Shown here: positions 16,667 to 23,013 of the stretch, one piece after another
Layout: the number at the start of each line of letters is the position of its first letter
Numbering within the stretch: position 1 is the stretch's first letter
Virus record (IMG/VR): IMGVR_UViG_3300005910_000019
Location: 1 to 32,715 of that record
Reading direction: 5' to 3' (one strand)
DNA: 32,715 bases
Origin: a virus
The notes under the pieces: generated by a model
The model's input: the letters and a program-made list of their open reading frames with translations, nothing else
Databases searched by the model: none
What the model was told of the DNA's origin: nothing
Made by a program: the position numbers and the translations under genes

Positions 16667-16731
16667 GACACACACAGCAAACTCACCCCTTAAAAGAATA
16701 TAAGACGCGGGAGTAAGACTCCCACCGTGTC
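16667..16731 (+). ncRNA. Y-RNA-like unit 3
   Basis: 65 bases. GACAC-ACACAGCAA pairs with GTGTC at 16727-16731, and flanking AT/AT extends the stem to ATGACAC/GTGTCAT. The interior ends in a perfect 6-bp hairpin, GGGAGT-AAG-ACTCCC (16709-16723), immediately before the closing strand. Confidence 0.72.
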
Positions 16732-16759
16732 ATGTTAAAACAAGAATAAATCTAATTAA

Positions 16760-16828
16760 GACACATACAGCAACCCAAAATGGTTAAGCTCTTTAAAAGG
16801 CGCTAGGTTCAATCCCTAAAAGCGTGTC
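16760..16828 (+). ncRNA. Y-RNA-like unit 4 with T-arm-like hairpin
   Basis: 69 bases. GACAC-ATACAGCAA pairs with GTGTC at 16824-16828; CTAATTAA upstream and TTAATTAG downstream lengthen the stem with a small bulge. The interior contains TAGG-TTCAATC-CCTA, whose 7-base loop fits the tRNA T-loop consensus, and a D-arm-like hairpin (AGC...AACC-CAAAAT-GGTT...GCT). It may be a degenerate tRNA mimic. It does not fold as a standard tRNA because the acceptor strands mismatch. Confidence 0.7.
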
Positions 16829-16852
16829 TAGATTAATTAGAATATAAAAAAA

Positions 16853-17070
16853 GACACATACAGCAATCATCCTATACTTAGGAGAAAGCATCTAAAAGAT
16901 GACTTACAGTTGGTACCCTCCGGGGTACAAAACAAATGTATTTATTGGGCTCGACCCAATGAGGTGACGTACGACCTAGATGTACGAGGGAGCATATTCC
17001 CATAAGTATGCAGGCGTCCTTGTGGCCTACACGAGGAGGGACGTTGCGGACCCTGAATCCGCACGGTGTC
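16853..17070 (+). ncRNA. Y-RNA-like unit 5, long and highly structured (218 nt)
   Basis: GACAC-ATACAGCAA pairs with GTGTC at 17066-17070, and AA/TT outside extends the stem to 7 pairs. The interior has at least eight hairpins. Examples are CATCT/AGATG (16889-16901), GTACCC/GGGTAC (16913-16928), ATTGGG/CCCAAT (16944-16960), CGTAC/GTACG (16968-16986), GCATA/TATGC (16992-17011), CGTCC/GGACG enclosing TTGTG/CACGA (17015-17043), and GCGGA/TCCGC with a 7-base loop (17046-17062). It is more GC-rich than its surroundings. No known RNA family was recognised. The stable stems and the absence of a plausible protein on either strand mark it as a structured RNA. Confidence 0.75.
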
Positions 17071-17095
17071 TTGTTATTTTTAAAAATTATTTTGC

Positions 17096-17152
17096 GACAC
17101 ACACAGCAAACAACAAAAAAACTTACTTCTAACTAAGTTCCCTTCCAGTGTC
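17096..17152 (+). ncRNA. Y-RNA-like unit 6 (short)
   Basis: 57 bases. GACAC-ACACAGCAA pairs with GTGTC at 17148-17152, and GC/GC outside gives a 7-bp stem GCGACAC/GTGTCGC. One interior hairpin, ACTTA/TAAGT. It ends 23 bases before the next gene; no terminator follows, so the array may be cut from a longer transcript. Confidence 0.72.
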
Positions 17153-17175
17153 GCGATAAAAAAAGGTGTGATTAA

Positions 17176-17430
17176 ATGATAGGTTATGTACTAATGGACA
17201 AGAAAACAGGTCTATACAAACGTAAGAGTAAAACTGAATTTACTGCAAACGTAGTAGGTACTACTATTTATACCACACGAAGCAATGCTTACGCTGGCCG
17301 AAGACGTTGGTTTGAGCGAAGAGATTTTCTGCTATCAATAGAGGAGATTGAAATAATAGAAGTAACAGTATCAGTTGGTAGAGAAGAAAAAAGAATACCC
17401 TGGTATAAAAAACTAAGAAGGAGGAGTTAG
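17176..17430 (+). CDS. Small basic hypothetical protein
   Basis: 84 residues, strongly basic, with Arg/Lys clusters in the middle (SNAYAGRRRWFERRD) and at the C-terminus (KKLRRRS). Not recognised. High positive charge directly downstream of an RNA array would allow RNA binding, but this is only a suggestion. A GGTG ribosome site lies 7 bases ahead of the ATG. Confidence 0.65.
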   Translation: MIGYVLMDKKTGLYKRKSKTEFTANVVGTTIYTTRSNAYAGRRRWFERRDFLLSIEEIEIIEVTVSVGREEKRIPWYKKLRRRS

Positions 17431-17432
17431 AC

Positions 17433-17633
17433 ATGACAAAAGAACAAGCAATCCAAATAATTAAAGCTGTATGCGCAACTTACAAAGGAACATTAGAAGA
17501 ACATACAAACATACAAAGAGCTATTGCAGCAGTACAAGTAGTAGAAGAACCAGTAGTAGTTGAACCAGAAGCTAAAATAGAAGAAGCTATGGAAAAATTA
17601 AAAAAAGAAGTATCTGAAAAGCCTGCTAAATAG
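17433..17633 (+). CDS. Small Val/Glu-rich hypothetical protein
   Basis: 66 residues. The N-terminal helix (MTKEQAIQIIKAVCATYKGTL) is followed by a Val-Glu-Pro rich linker and a Lys/Glu helix. The N-terminal half resembles small phage proteins of unknown function that begin 'EQAIEAIKAAC'. AAGGAGGAG precedes the start. A terminator begins just before the stop. Confidence 0.65.
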   Translation: MTKEQAIQIIKAVCATYKGTLEEHTNIQRAIAAVQVVEEPVVVEPEAKIEEAMEKLKKEVSEKPAK

Positions 17634-17645
17634 TAGGTTTTTTTC
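17622..17645 (+). terminator. Rho-independent terminator
   Basis: CCTGCT (17622-17627) pairs with AGTAGG (17632-17637) around an AAAT loop and is followed by a run of seven T. It ends the Ro / RNA array transcription unit; a new promoter begins immediately after. Confidence 0.75.
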
Positions 17646-17674
17646 TTGACATTTTATCTTAAAAATGATATAAT
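17646..17674 (+). promoter_or_regulatory. Promoter of the RNA ligase operon
   Basis: TTGACA at 17646-17651, 17 bases, TATAAT at 17669-17674: a perfect sigma-A consensus that overlaps the T-run of the preceding terminator. Confidence 0.88.
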
Positions 17675-17694
17675 GTTAATACGAGGTGAAGATA

Positions 17695-17928
17695 ATGGAA
17701 CAAAAACAAATTGATACTTTATATTATGAAATAAAAGACTGTCTAGATTTTGTTATAATGCTGGGAGATTTAAAAAGCACTGGTGTATTACATGACAGAG
17801 ATCCAGACATAGACTCTTTTATATACAGAGACATAGCAGAAAAATTAACAGCAAAGTACGCACATTTAAACATAGGCATAGATTATGACAATGAATATGT
17901 CTTCTATGATTTTACAAGGGAGGGATAA
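17695..17928 (+). CDS. Small acidic hypothetical protein
   Basis: 77 residues, rich in Asp, Tyr and Ile (MEQKQIDTLYYEIKDCLDFV...YDNEYVFYDFTREG). The ATG at 17695 is chosen because GAGGTGA lies just upstream; the frame can be extended to a GTG at 17686 inside that ribosome site. Not recognised. It is the leading gene of the RNA ligase operon; its stop overlaps the ribosome site region of the ligase gene. Confidence 0.65.
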   Translation: MEQKQIDTLYYEIKDCLDFVIMLGDLKSTGVLHDRDPDIDSFIYRDIAEKLTAKYAHLNIGIDYDNEYVFYDFTREG

Positions 17929-17929
17929 C

Positions 17930-18817
17930 ATGAATATTAAAATGTATCCAAAGATAAGACGACCTGATAATTCTACTATAAATTTCAATCCTGGAGACAT
18001 GGTTGTTATTCAAGAGAAGATCGATGGTAGTAATGTAACTATTTATAAAGCAGACGACAAAATAAGATACTTTAGTAGAAACCACGAACTAGTAGAGGAT
18101 GATAAGGATTTTAAAAGATTCTTAACATATATCAAAACCAAAGAAGAAAAACTTCTTAGTTTAATGGATAATAATACAGCCATATTTGGTGAATTTTTAA
18201 GCATGGGTAAAATTGGCTACAACACATTAGCTAAGAATGAGAAGATATCTTGTTTTTATGTTTTCGACGTGGCTGATAGTGTTAAGATAGATGAAGAGGG
18301 CGTGAGAGCAGTTGAATTCGCTAACCCCATAGTAGCAGAATCATTCGCGGTGCTTTGTGGTTTAGATTTCGTTCCTGTGTTGGCACAACAAGAGTTCCAA
18401 ACATACGCAGCTATTAAGAAGTCATTTGTAGAAGATATGCCATCATGCTTAGATAACACTTTCAATAGAGAGGGCGTTGTGATTAAAAGCGTTGATGATC
18501 CGAATACTAGATTAAAGATAGTAGCCGATAAATTTGCTGAAATTAAACCAAAAAGAATGGATAAAAAGAATCCTTTAGAATTCATTACTTGTTACATGAC
18601 AGAAGGAAGAATAGAGAAGTTCTTAACTGAGTTAAACCTTGAGGATAGATCTCCTGAACAATACGGAGTTGTGTTTAAAAATGTTCAACTATTAGTTGAC
18701 GACATCTTTGAAGAAGAAAGTGCACAAATACAAAAAGATTTAGAAAAAGCAGCAAGAAAAGCATCAATAGGAAAAATAAAAAATTATCTTGAAAAAGAGG
18801 TTGACAAAGAACTGTAA
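17930..18817 (+). CDS. RNA ligase, Rnl2 family
   Basis: A 295-residue ATP-dependent RNA ligase that joins 3'-OH and 5'-phosphate RNA ends. Nucleotidyltransferase motifs are in order: motif I EKIDGSN with the adenylated Lys at residue 30, the following SRN (49-51), motif III FGEF (86-89), IIIa FYVFDV (109-114), motif IV REGVVIK (180-186), and motif V LKIVADKF (195-202). A helical C-terminal part (about 220-295) follows, as in T4 Rnl2 (334 residues). The ATG at 17930 is chosen for the GGGAGGG 7 bases upstream; the frame reaches back to 17885 but would overlap the previous gene. Placed just after the Ro-like gene and RNA array, it could seal or repair RNAs bound by Ro. The nick-sealing substrate is unknown. 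Confidence 0.92.
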   Translation: MNIKMYPKIRRPDNSTINFNPGDMVVIQEKIDGSNVTIYKADDKIRYFSRNHELVEDDKDFKRFLTYIKTKEEKLLSLMDNNTAIFGEFLSMGKIGYNTLAKNEKISCFYVFDVADSVKIDEEGVRAVEFANPIVAESFAVLCGLDFVPVLAQQEFQTYAAIKKSFVEDMPSCLDNTFNREGVVIKSVDDPNTRLKIVADKFAEIKPKRMDKKNPLEFITCYMTEGRIEKFLTELNLEDRSPEQYGVVFKNVQLLVDDIFEEESAQIQKDLEKAARKASIGKIKNYLEKEVDKEL

Positions 18818-18829
18818 ATGGGGTATAAT
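18801..18829 (+). promoter_or_regulatory. Promoter inside the end of the RNA ligase gene
   Basis: TTGACA at 18801-18806, 17 bases, TATAAT at 18824-18829. Transcription should start near 18836, at the first base of the perfect palindrome GACAAGT-ATA-ACTTGTC (18836-18852). Confidence 0.85.
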
Positions 18830-18835
18830 TATATA

Positions 18836-18907
18836 GACAAGTATAACTTGTCATTCAATCGAGGCGGCTACAGTCACACCCCTATAGACTGGGCCGCTTT
18901 AATTTTT
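18836..18907 (+). ncRNA. Possible ~70-nt small RNA or attenuated leader
   Basis: From the predicted start near 18836 the transcript first forms a 7-bp hairpin (GACAAGT/ACTTGTC). It then forms a longer one in which GCGGC (18864-18868) pairs with GCCGC (18893-18897) around CAGTC/GACTG, followed by TTTAATTTTT. Promoter, two hairpins and a terminator in 110 bases define a small RNA, or a leader whose read-through controls the gene at 18922. The first hairpin could alternatively be a DNA operator. Confidence 0.6.
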
Positions 18908-18921
18908 AATAGGAGGATATA

Positions 18922-19191
18922 ATGGACTACGAAAATGAAAAAGTAAAGACCACAGATGATCTAGGATTAAAAGATGACACAACAATGCAAACACTGATTG
19001 ATTTGAATATAAAACTAATGGAGGAGTACCGTGAGGGACTTACAACTACAGTAGATTTAAAAAGCCAAATGATGGCATTTAGAAATACATTACTAAAGAA
19101 ACTGTTATTTACACTAGCAGTAACACCGCCTTATGCAGAAGAAATAATGCTAGCAGTAGACGACGCTACCGAAGAATTGTTTAAGGTGTAA
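18922..19191 (+). CDS. Hypothetical helical protein
   Basis: 89 residues, acidic N-terminus and a long helix (MQTLIDLNIKLMEEYREGL...). Not recognised. AGGAGG lies 6 bases upstream of the start. The gene sits behind the hairpin/terminator leader, so its expression depends on read-through. Confidence 0.68.
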   Translation: MDYENEKVKTTDDLGLKDDTTMQTLIDLNIKLMEEYREGLTTTVDLKSQMMAFRNTLLKKLLFTLAVTPPYAEEIMLAVDDATEELFKV

Positions 19192-19194
19192 CTA

Positions 19195-19353
19195 TGTCAA
19201 TGTCTTATGCAAAACTCTCACTAATTAAACAACATGGTTATATGTGCATGCTCGGTGAACCCATAAACAAAAAGGCAAACGAGTTAACATATCACCACAT
19301 GAAAAAGAAAAGCGATCGCGGTGAAGAAACCATAGAAGTAAGCCACAGGTAAA
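19195..19353 (+). pseudogene. Truncated HNH endonuclease fragment
   Basis: An ATG at 19195 opens a frame of about 52 codons that reads LIKQHGYMCMLGEPINKK then LTYHHMKKKSDRGEETIE and ends at a TAA. This is the start of a small phage HNH nuclease (YHH...SD-GEETIE), but the C-terminal metal-binding half with the last His residues is missing. It runs directly into the remains of a second, unrelated HNH gene in another frame. It may be the scar of a mobile endonuclease recombination. Confidence 0.55.
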
Positions 19354-19693
19354 TCATATTAACGGAATAAAAACAGACAACGTGATAGAAAACCTAGAGT
19401 GGTGTACTAATTCGGAAAATCAGCTACATGCCAGAAAACATGCTTTAATAGTAGCCCCAAAAGGAAAGGATCATTATGCCTATGGTATAAAGAAACCTTT
19501 GACTACCCCAATTTCAGTAATTACTGATAACTTGGATTGTGTGCAAACCTTTTATTACTCAAAAGACATAAATGGTTTTTTACACAACAAAGGGTACAAA
19601 GGAAGATATGCCTATAAAAACGTTATAAACTATCTTAAACAGGGCAAACATAGAATTTATGGAGAAGACTGGAGGTGGTTCCACCATGATTAA
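19329..19693 (+). pseudogene. C-terminal part of an HNH homing endonuclease (N-terminus missing)
   Basis: The frame reads KPQVNHINGIKTDN then VIENLEWCTNSENQLHARKH, the hallmark VNH-x-G-x-K...NLEW...N...HA of NUMOD4-linked HNH endonucleases, followed by a C-terminal domain of about 75 residues ending GEDWRWFHHD. The upstream NUMOD4 part is lacking; the only in-frame start is an unlikely GTG at 19382 within the active site. Probably not functional. It overlaps the start of the HAD gene by 8 bases. Confidence 0.65.
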
Positions 19694-20173
19694 TAAAAAC
19701 AAAAGACACATATTTGTTGACATGGACGGTTAGGTACTATAGCGGATTATTGGACCAAATATGGTAAAGTACATCTAACTACAGCTCAATTAGAAGAGCA
19801 TGGATTATTTATAACTAAGCGGCCTATCAAAGTAATGATTAAAGCTATAATGGAATTGTTTAAAGATGATACTATTTATATATTGTCTGCCTGCCCTACG
19901 GAGCATGGTATACAGGAGAAGCACGAATGGTTGGACGAACATTTTTATGTTAAAGAGAAAAATAGATATTTTGTAGATTACCCTAAAGATAGTAAATTAA
20001 CCAAACTTGATATAATAGGTAAATGCAGAGGCATAGAATTAAAAAACATGGTATTAATAGATGATAACCACAACATTTTAAGAGAGTGTGAAGACGGAGG
20101 AGTAACAGTATATCACACTAGTCATGTATTAAGCATGTACGAAGAATTGGAGGATTCTAATGTACAAAGATGA
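19686..20173 (+). CDS. HAD-family phosphatase (nucleotidase-like), interrupted by a 5-base insertion or bypass site
   Basis: The gene starts at ATG 19686 after GGAGGTGG. It reads MINKNKRHIFVDMDG, then hits TAG at 19731. Five bases later, in another frame, the protein resumes as TIADYW and continues to 20173. Together this gives DMDGT, the nucleophile motif of HAD phosphatases, with ILSACP (motif II) and KNMVLIDDNHN (motif IV). The shape resembles the 5'-nucleotidase (NT5C) branch. At the break the order is GGT-TA-GGT-ACT: matching Gly codons on both sides, with a stop just after the first, as in the T4 gene 60 bypass. Whether it is a translational hop, a mutation or a sequencing error cannot be told here. 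The full product would have about 160 residues. Confidence 0.7.
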
Positions 20174-20765
20174 ATTTCAAGAAAGATACATTAACTACCA
20201 AGAACGAAAGAAAGATATTGAAGGAAACACTGAACATACTCCAACTAATTATAAGACAATGGATTGGCTTGTTTTTAAAGCGGTAATGGAAACAAGAAGA
20301 AGTCAAAGGTCTTTTAAAAAAGGACACATAGAAGAAGACGTGTTTAATGAGATATTAGAATCAGCAAGGGTTGCACCGTCTAGTTGTAATAGACAAGCTA
20401 TCTACATAAAGGAGACCGACACTGAGTTCGCAGAACGCATGTTAGTTGGCGCTCGTGGGTGGATTAAAGGTGCCGACAGGGTTTTACTGCTGTTTGGAGA
20501 CAAGATAGCATACAAGAGCCCAGCGGAGAAAGACTTTATGCCTTTCTTAGATGCAGGTTTCGTAGGACAAAATATGTACCTAATGTGTGAAGTATTAGGA
20601 GTAGGATGTTGTTTTGTAAACCCAAATATAATAGAAGAAAACAAAAAAGAGTTCGTTGAAAAATACGGAGATGATTATTTCTGTGGTGCTATTGCATTAG
20701 GTAGATATGACAAAAAACAAAAACCGAATAAGTTAAGAGACTTAAGTAAGGTGATGAGAAAATAA
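20160..20765 (+). CDS. Nitroreductase-like flavoprotein
   Basis: A 201-residue protein. After a ~35-residue extra N-terminus it shows the nitroreductase signature: METRRSQRSFKKGHI (FMN phosphate-binding Arg residues) and ILESARVAPSSCNRQ, then a central region LDAGFVGQNMYLMCEVLGVGCCFVNP and a final AIALGRYDKKQKP. Members bind FMN and use NAD(P)H to reduce many small molecules. Its role in a phage is unclear; it is joined to the glycosyltransferase downstream (the TAA and ATG share one base), so the two may act together, for example in a surface or nucleotide modification pathway. It overlaps the HAD gene by 14 bases. Confidence 0.8.
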   Translation: MYKDEFQERYINYQERKKDIEGNTEHTPTNYKTMDWLVFKAVMETRRSQRSFKKGHIEEDVFNEILESARVAPSSCNRQAIYIKETDTEFAERMLVGARGWIKGADRVLLLFGDKIAYKSPAEKDFMPFLDAGFVGQNMYLMCEVLGVGCCFVNPNIIEENKKEFVEKYGDDYFCGAIALGRYDKKQKPNKLRDLSKVMRK

Positions 20766-22987
20766 TGGATATAGCAATTATTGGAGTAGCCACTCGTGGT
20801 TACGGTAAATTTGTAGAACAATGGTTAGATGGAATATTATGTCAACACGTAAAACCAAGGGAAATAATTTTGGTATTAGGTTTTGGACACAGCACCACTA
20901 AAGAAACACTTAAAAAATTAAAAAAGAATAAAGTTAAAATAATAATGGAAAAAAGGGATTTAACTCTTGGAACATTATTAAACAAGGCTTTATATAAAGC
21001 AAAAAGCAAATGGGTTTTAAGAGTAGACATAGATGATGTCTTACTACCTATTGCGCTAGAAGAAGTAAAAAAGAAATACGATACAGTAGATGCAGTAGCA
21101 CTTAAATTTAAACTTGGAGACACTATAAAAGACTCTCCAATTGTAGATATTAACAAGCTTAATTGCTGTAAAAAAGACTTTAATGAGTCAGGTTATGTTG
21201 CAAATAAAATAAAACACGGGAAAGATATACTATATTATGAGGACAATGATTTTCCTAACTTTCCATATTTATTTTACCTAGCTAGCAAAGGATTTAAATT
21301 TTGTGGGACTGATAATGTATGTGTTGAGTATAATCAAGATGCACAAAGTCAAGAAACATTTTTAAAAGCAAGACCGAATAGAAAAGTTGCTCATGACATC
21401 ATTGATACAGCAGCAATGAAATACAGAGTACACCCAATAATACTAACTATAATGGTTACAATGTATAATAGTGAGGATTTAATATTAAGAAGTCTGAAGA
21501 GCATAGAGTTAAGAGAAGACGTTGAAGTAATAATGATTGATGATTGTTCTGTTGACAATACAGCTAAAATAGCAAAACAATGGATGGACGATAACCCAAA
21601 TAAGAACATTAGCTTTTACCAAAATAATGTAAATAAAGGTTCTGGGGCAACAATGAATGTTGGGTACAACAATTTCAAAGGGGAGTATATAATGATACTT
21701 TGTGATGATGATTATCTAATAGAACCACTAAGTAGTTATATACCATTTTTAGATGGCACAGATTTAGTTTACTATGACCTAGTTACCAATACTGGTAGTG
21801 TGTGGGATGGTACAAAACTTTCAGGTTCTTCTAAAGCATTTAAAAGAAGTATAATAGGAGACACAAGAAGAATAGACCAAAACTTTGGCGGTGATAAAGT
21901 ATTTTATAAAGAAATACTCGCTAAACGACCAACCAAAAAAACATCTAGACTTAGTTTATACCACTACAACTATCCTAGAAAGGGAAGTCAAATGGATTTA
22001 TGGAAAAGCAACGCAGAAGAGGTTGTGTTCTCGCAATACATGGACATAACAATATTTACAATAGCATATAATGGTTATGGTAGATACTTACCAACATGGA
22101 TACTTAACATGAGACGACAATTAGTAACACCTAAAAAAGTAGTTATTGTTTTAGGCAAGAACCATGGGGCTGATTTAGAAGCAATGGAAGCAAGCTTTGG
22201 TTTTTTAGATCACAAAATAATATTCTCTGAAAGTGATAACATGGGAGAACTAAGGAACGAAGCTGTAAGGGTAATAGATACAGAGTGGCAGTTATATTTT
22301 AGTGCTGATGATAAGTTGTTACCAAATGCAGTACAAGAGATACAAAAACAGTCAAATGACTTTGATGCAGTAGCGCTTAGATTTATGGACGTACAATTAG
22401 ACGGCAAAGCAATTGAAAGTTATAGTATGATAGTTGAACCACGTAAAATGTTCTTTTGGAAAACAATAGAGCCTGTTCCTGGATATATCGCAGTTAAGCA
22501 TAAATGGGATGGAGAAGTATTATATTACGACGAGGACTTAGAAGTTCCTAACGTTTCTTATCTATTCAAATTAGCATATTTAGGGCTACGTATTACGGAA
22601 ACAGCAAGAAAAGAAACTGTAAACAAAGAACTTAGATTTGAGCCAATAGATAACAAAATAGACACTGGCAAAAAGGTGTTTAACGAGTGTGCTATATACA
22701 CAAGAAGAAGAGGAAGCCACGGAGATAAGGCAGCAATAAACAAAGATTATCTTATACTTAGAGCAGACTTAGATGTGTATGCAACCCTTTACTTTAACCT
22801 ATGGTTAGAAAAATTAGAGAAGCAAGGAATTGAAAAAATTTGTGTTATGGCGCTATTCCCATTCACGGATAGAAAAACAGGTATATTTTATGATAAAGAA
22901 GAAGTATTCGATGCATCAATAGAATTTATAAGAAATATAACTAAAGAGAGAAAAAGATTGATAGGAATAATTAACACTTTCCAATAA
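20765..22987 (+). CDS. Glycosyltransferase with three tandem GT-A-like domains
   Basis: A 740-residue protein. Domain 1 (about 1-210) begins IAIIGVATRGYGKFVEQWL and has a VLRVDIDDVLLP acidic metal site. Domain 2 (about 220-400) is a canonical GT2: IMVTMYNSEDLILRSL, IDDCSVDNTAKIA, GSGATMNVGYNN and a LCDDDYL DxD-like motif. Domain 3 (about 425-700) resembles domain 1: MDITIFTIAYNGYGRYLPTWI, VLGKNHG, MGELRNEAV and YFSADDKLLP. Tandem GT-A domains occur in enzymes that build polysaccharides processively or transfer several sugars. In a phage the acceptor might be DNA, a virion protein or host wall. No membrane segment or signal is visible. Confidence 0.82.
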   Translation: MDIAIIGVATRGYGKFVEQWLDGILCQHVKPREIILVLGFGHSTTKETLKKLKKNKVKIIMEKRDLTLGTLLNKALYKAKSKWVLRVDIDDVLLPIALEEVKKKYDTVDAVALKFKLGDTIKDSPIVDINKLNCCKKDFNESGYVANKIKHGKDILYYEDNDFPNFPYLFYLASKGFKFCGTDNVCVEYNQDAQSQETFLKARPNRKVAHDIIDTAAMKYRVHPIILTIMVTMYNSEDLILRSLKSIELREDVEVIMIDDCSVDNTAKIAKQWMDDNPNKNISFYQNNVNKGSGATMNVGYNNFKGEYIMILCDDDYLIEPLSSYIPFLDGTDLVYYDLVTNTGSVWDGTKLSGSSKAFKRSIIGDTRRIDQNFGGDKVFYKEILAKRPTKKTSRLSLYHYNYPRKGSQMDLWKSNAEEVVFSQYMDITIFTIAYNGYGRYLPTWILNMRRQLVTPKKVVIVLGKNHGADLEAMEASFGFLDHKIIFSESDNMGELRNEAVRVIDTEWQLYFSADDKLLPNAVQEIQKQSNDFDAVALRFMDVQLDGKAIESYSMIVEPRKMFFWKTIEPVPGYIAVKHKWDGEVLYYDEDLEVPNVSYLFKLAYLGLRITETARKETVNKELRFEPIDNKIDTGKKVFNECAIYTRRRGSHGDKAAINKDYLILRADLDVYATLYFNLWLEKLEKQGIEKICVMALFPFTDRKTGIFYDKEEVFDASIEFIRNITKERKRLIGIINTFQ

Positions 22988-23013
22988 GTATCATAAGAAG
23001 AGGGGATGACAAA

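Noticed and set aside
16667-16828. Units 3 and 4 as normal tRNAs
   Set aside because: Only isolated T-arm or hairpin elements are present; acceptor and anticodon stems do not form properly.
16878-17102. Minus-strand frame of 74 residues across the fifth RNA unit
   Set aside because: It lies on the opposite strand of an RNA with strong hairpins, lacks a ribosome site, and has arbitrary composition.
16465-17109. Six ACAGCAA repeats as a CRISPR array
   Set aside because: Repeats are only 14 bases, intervals vary from about 65 to 243 bases, and each has its own downstream pairing partner. There is no leader or cas gene.
17845-17860. Additional ACAGCAA copy at about 17849
   Set aside because: It lies inside a coding sequence and has no GACnC start or GnGTC partner.
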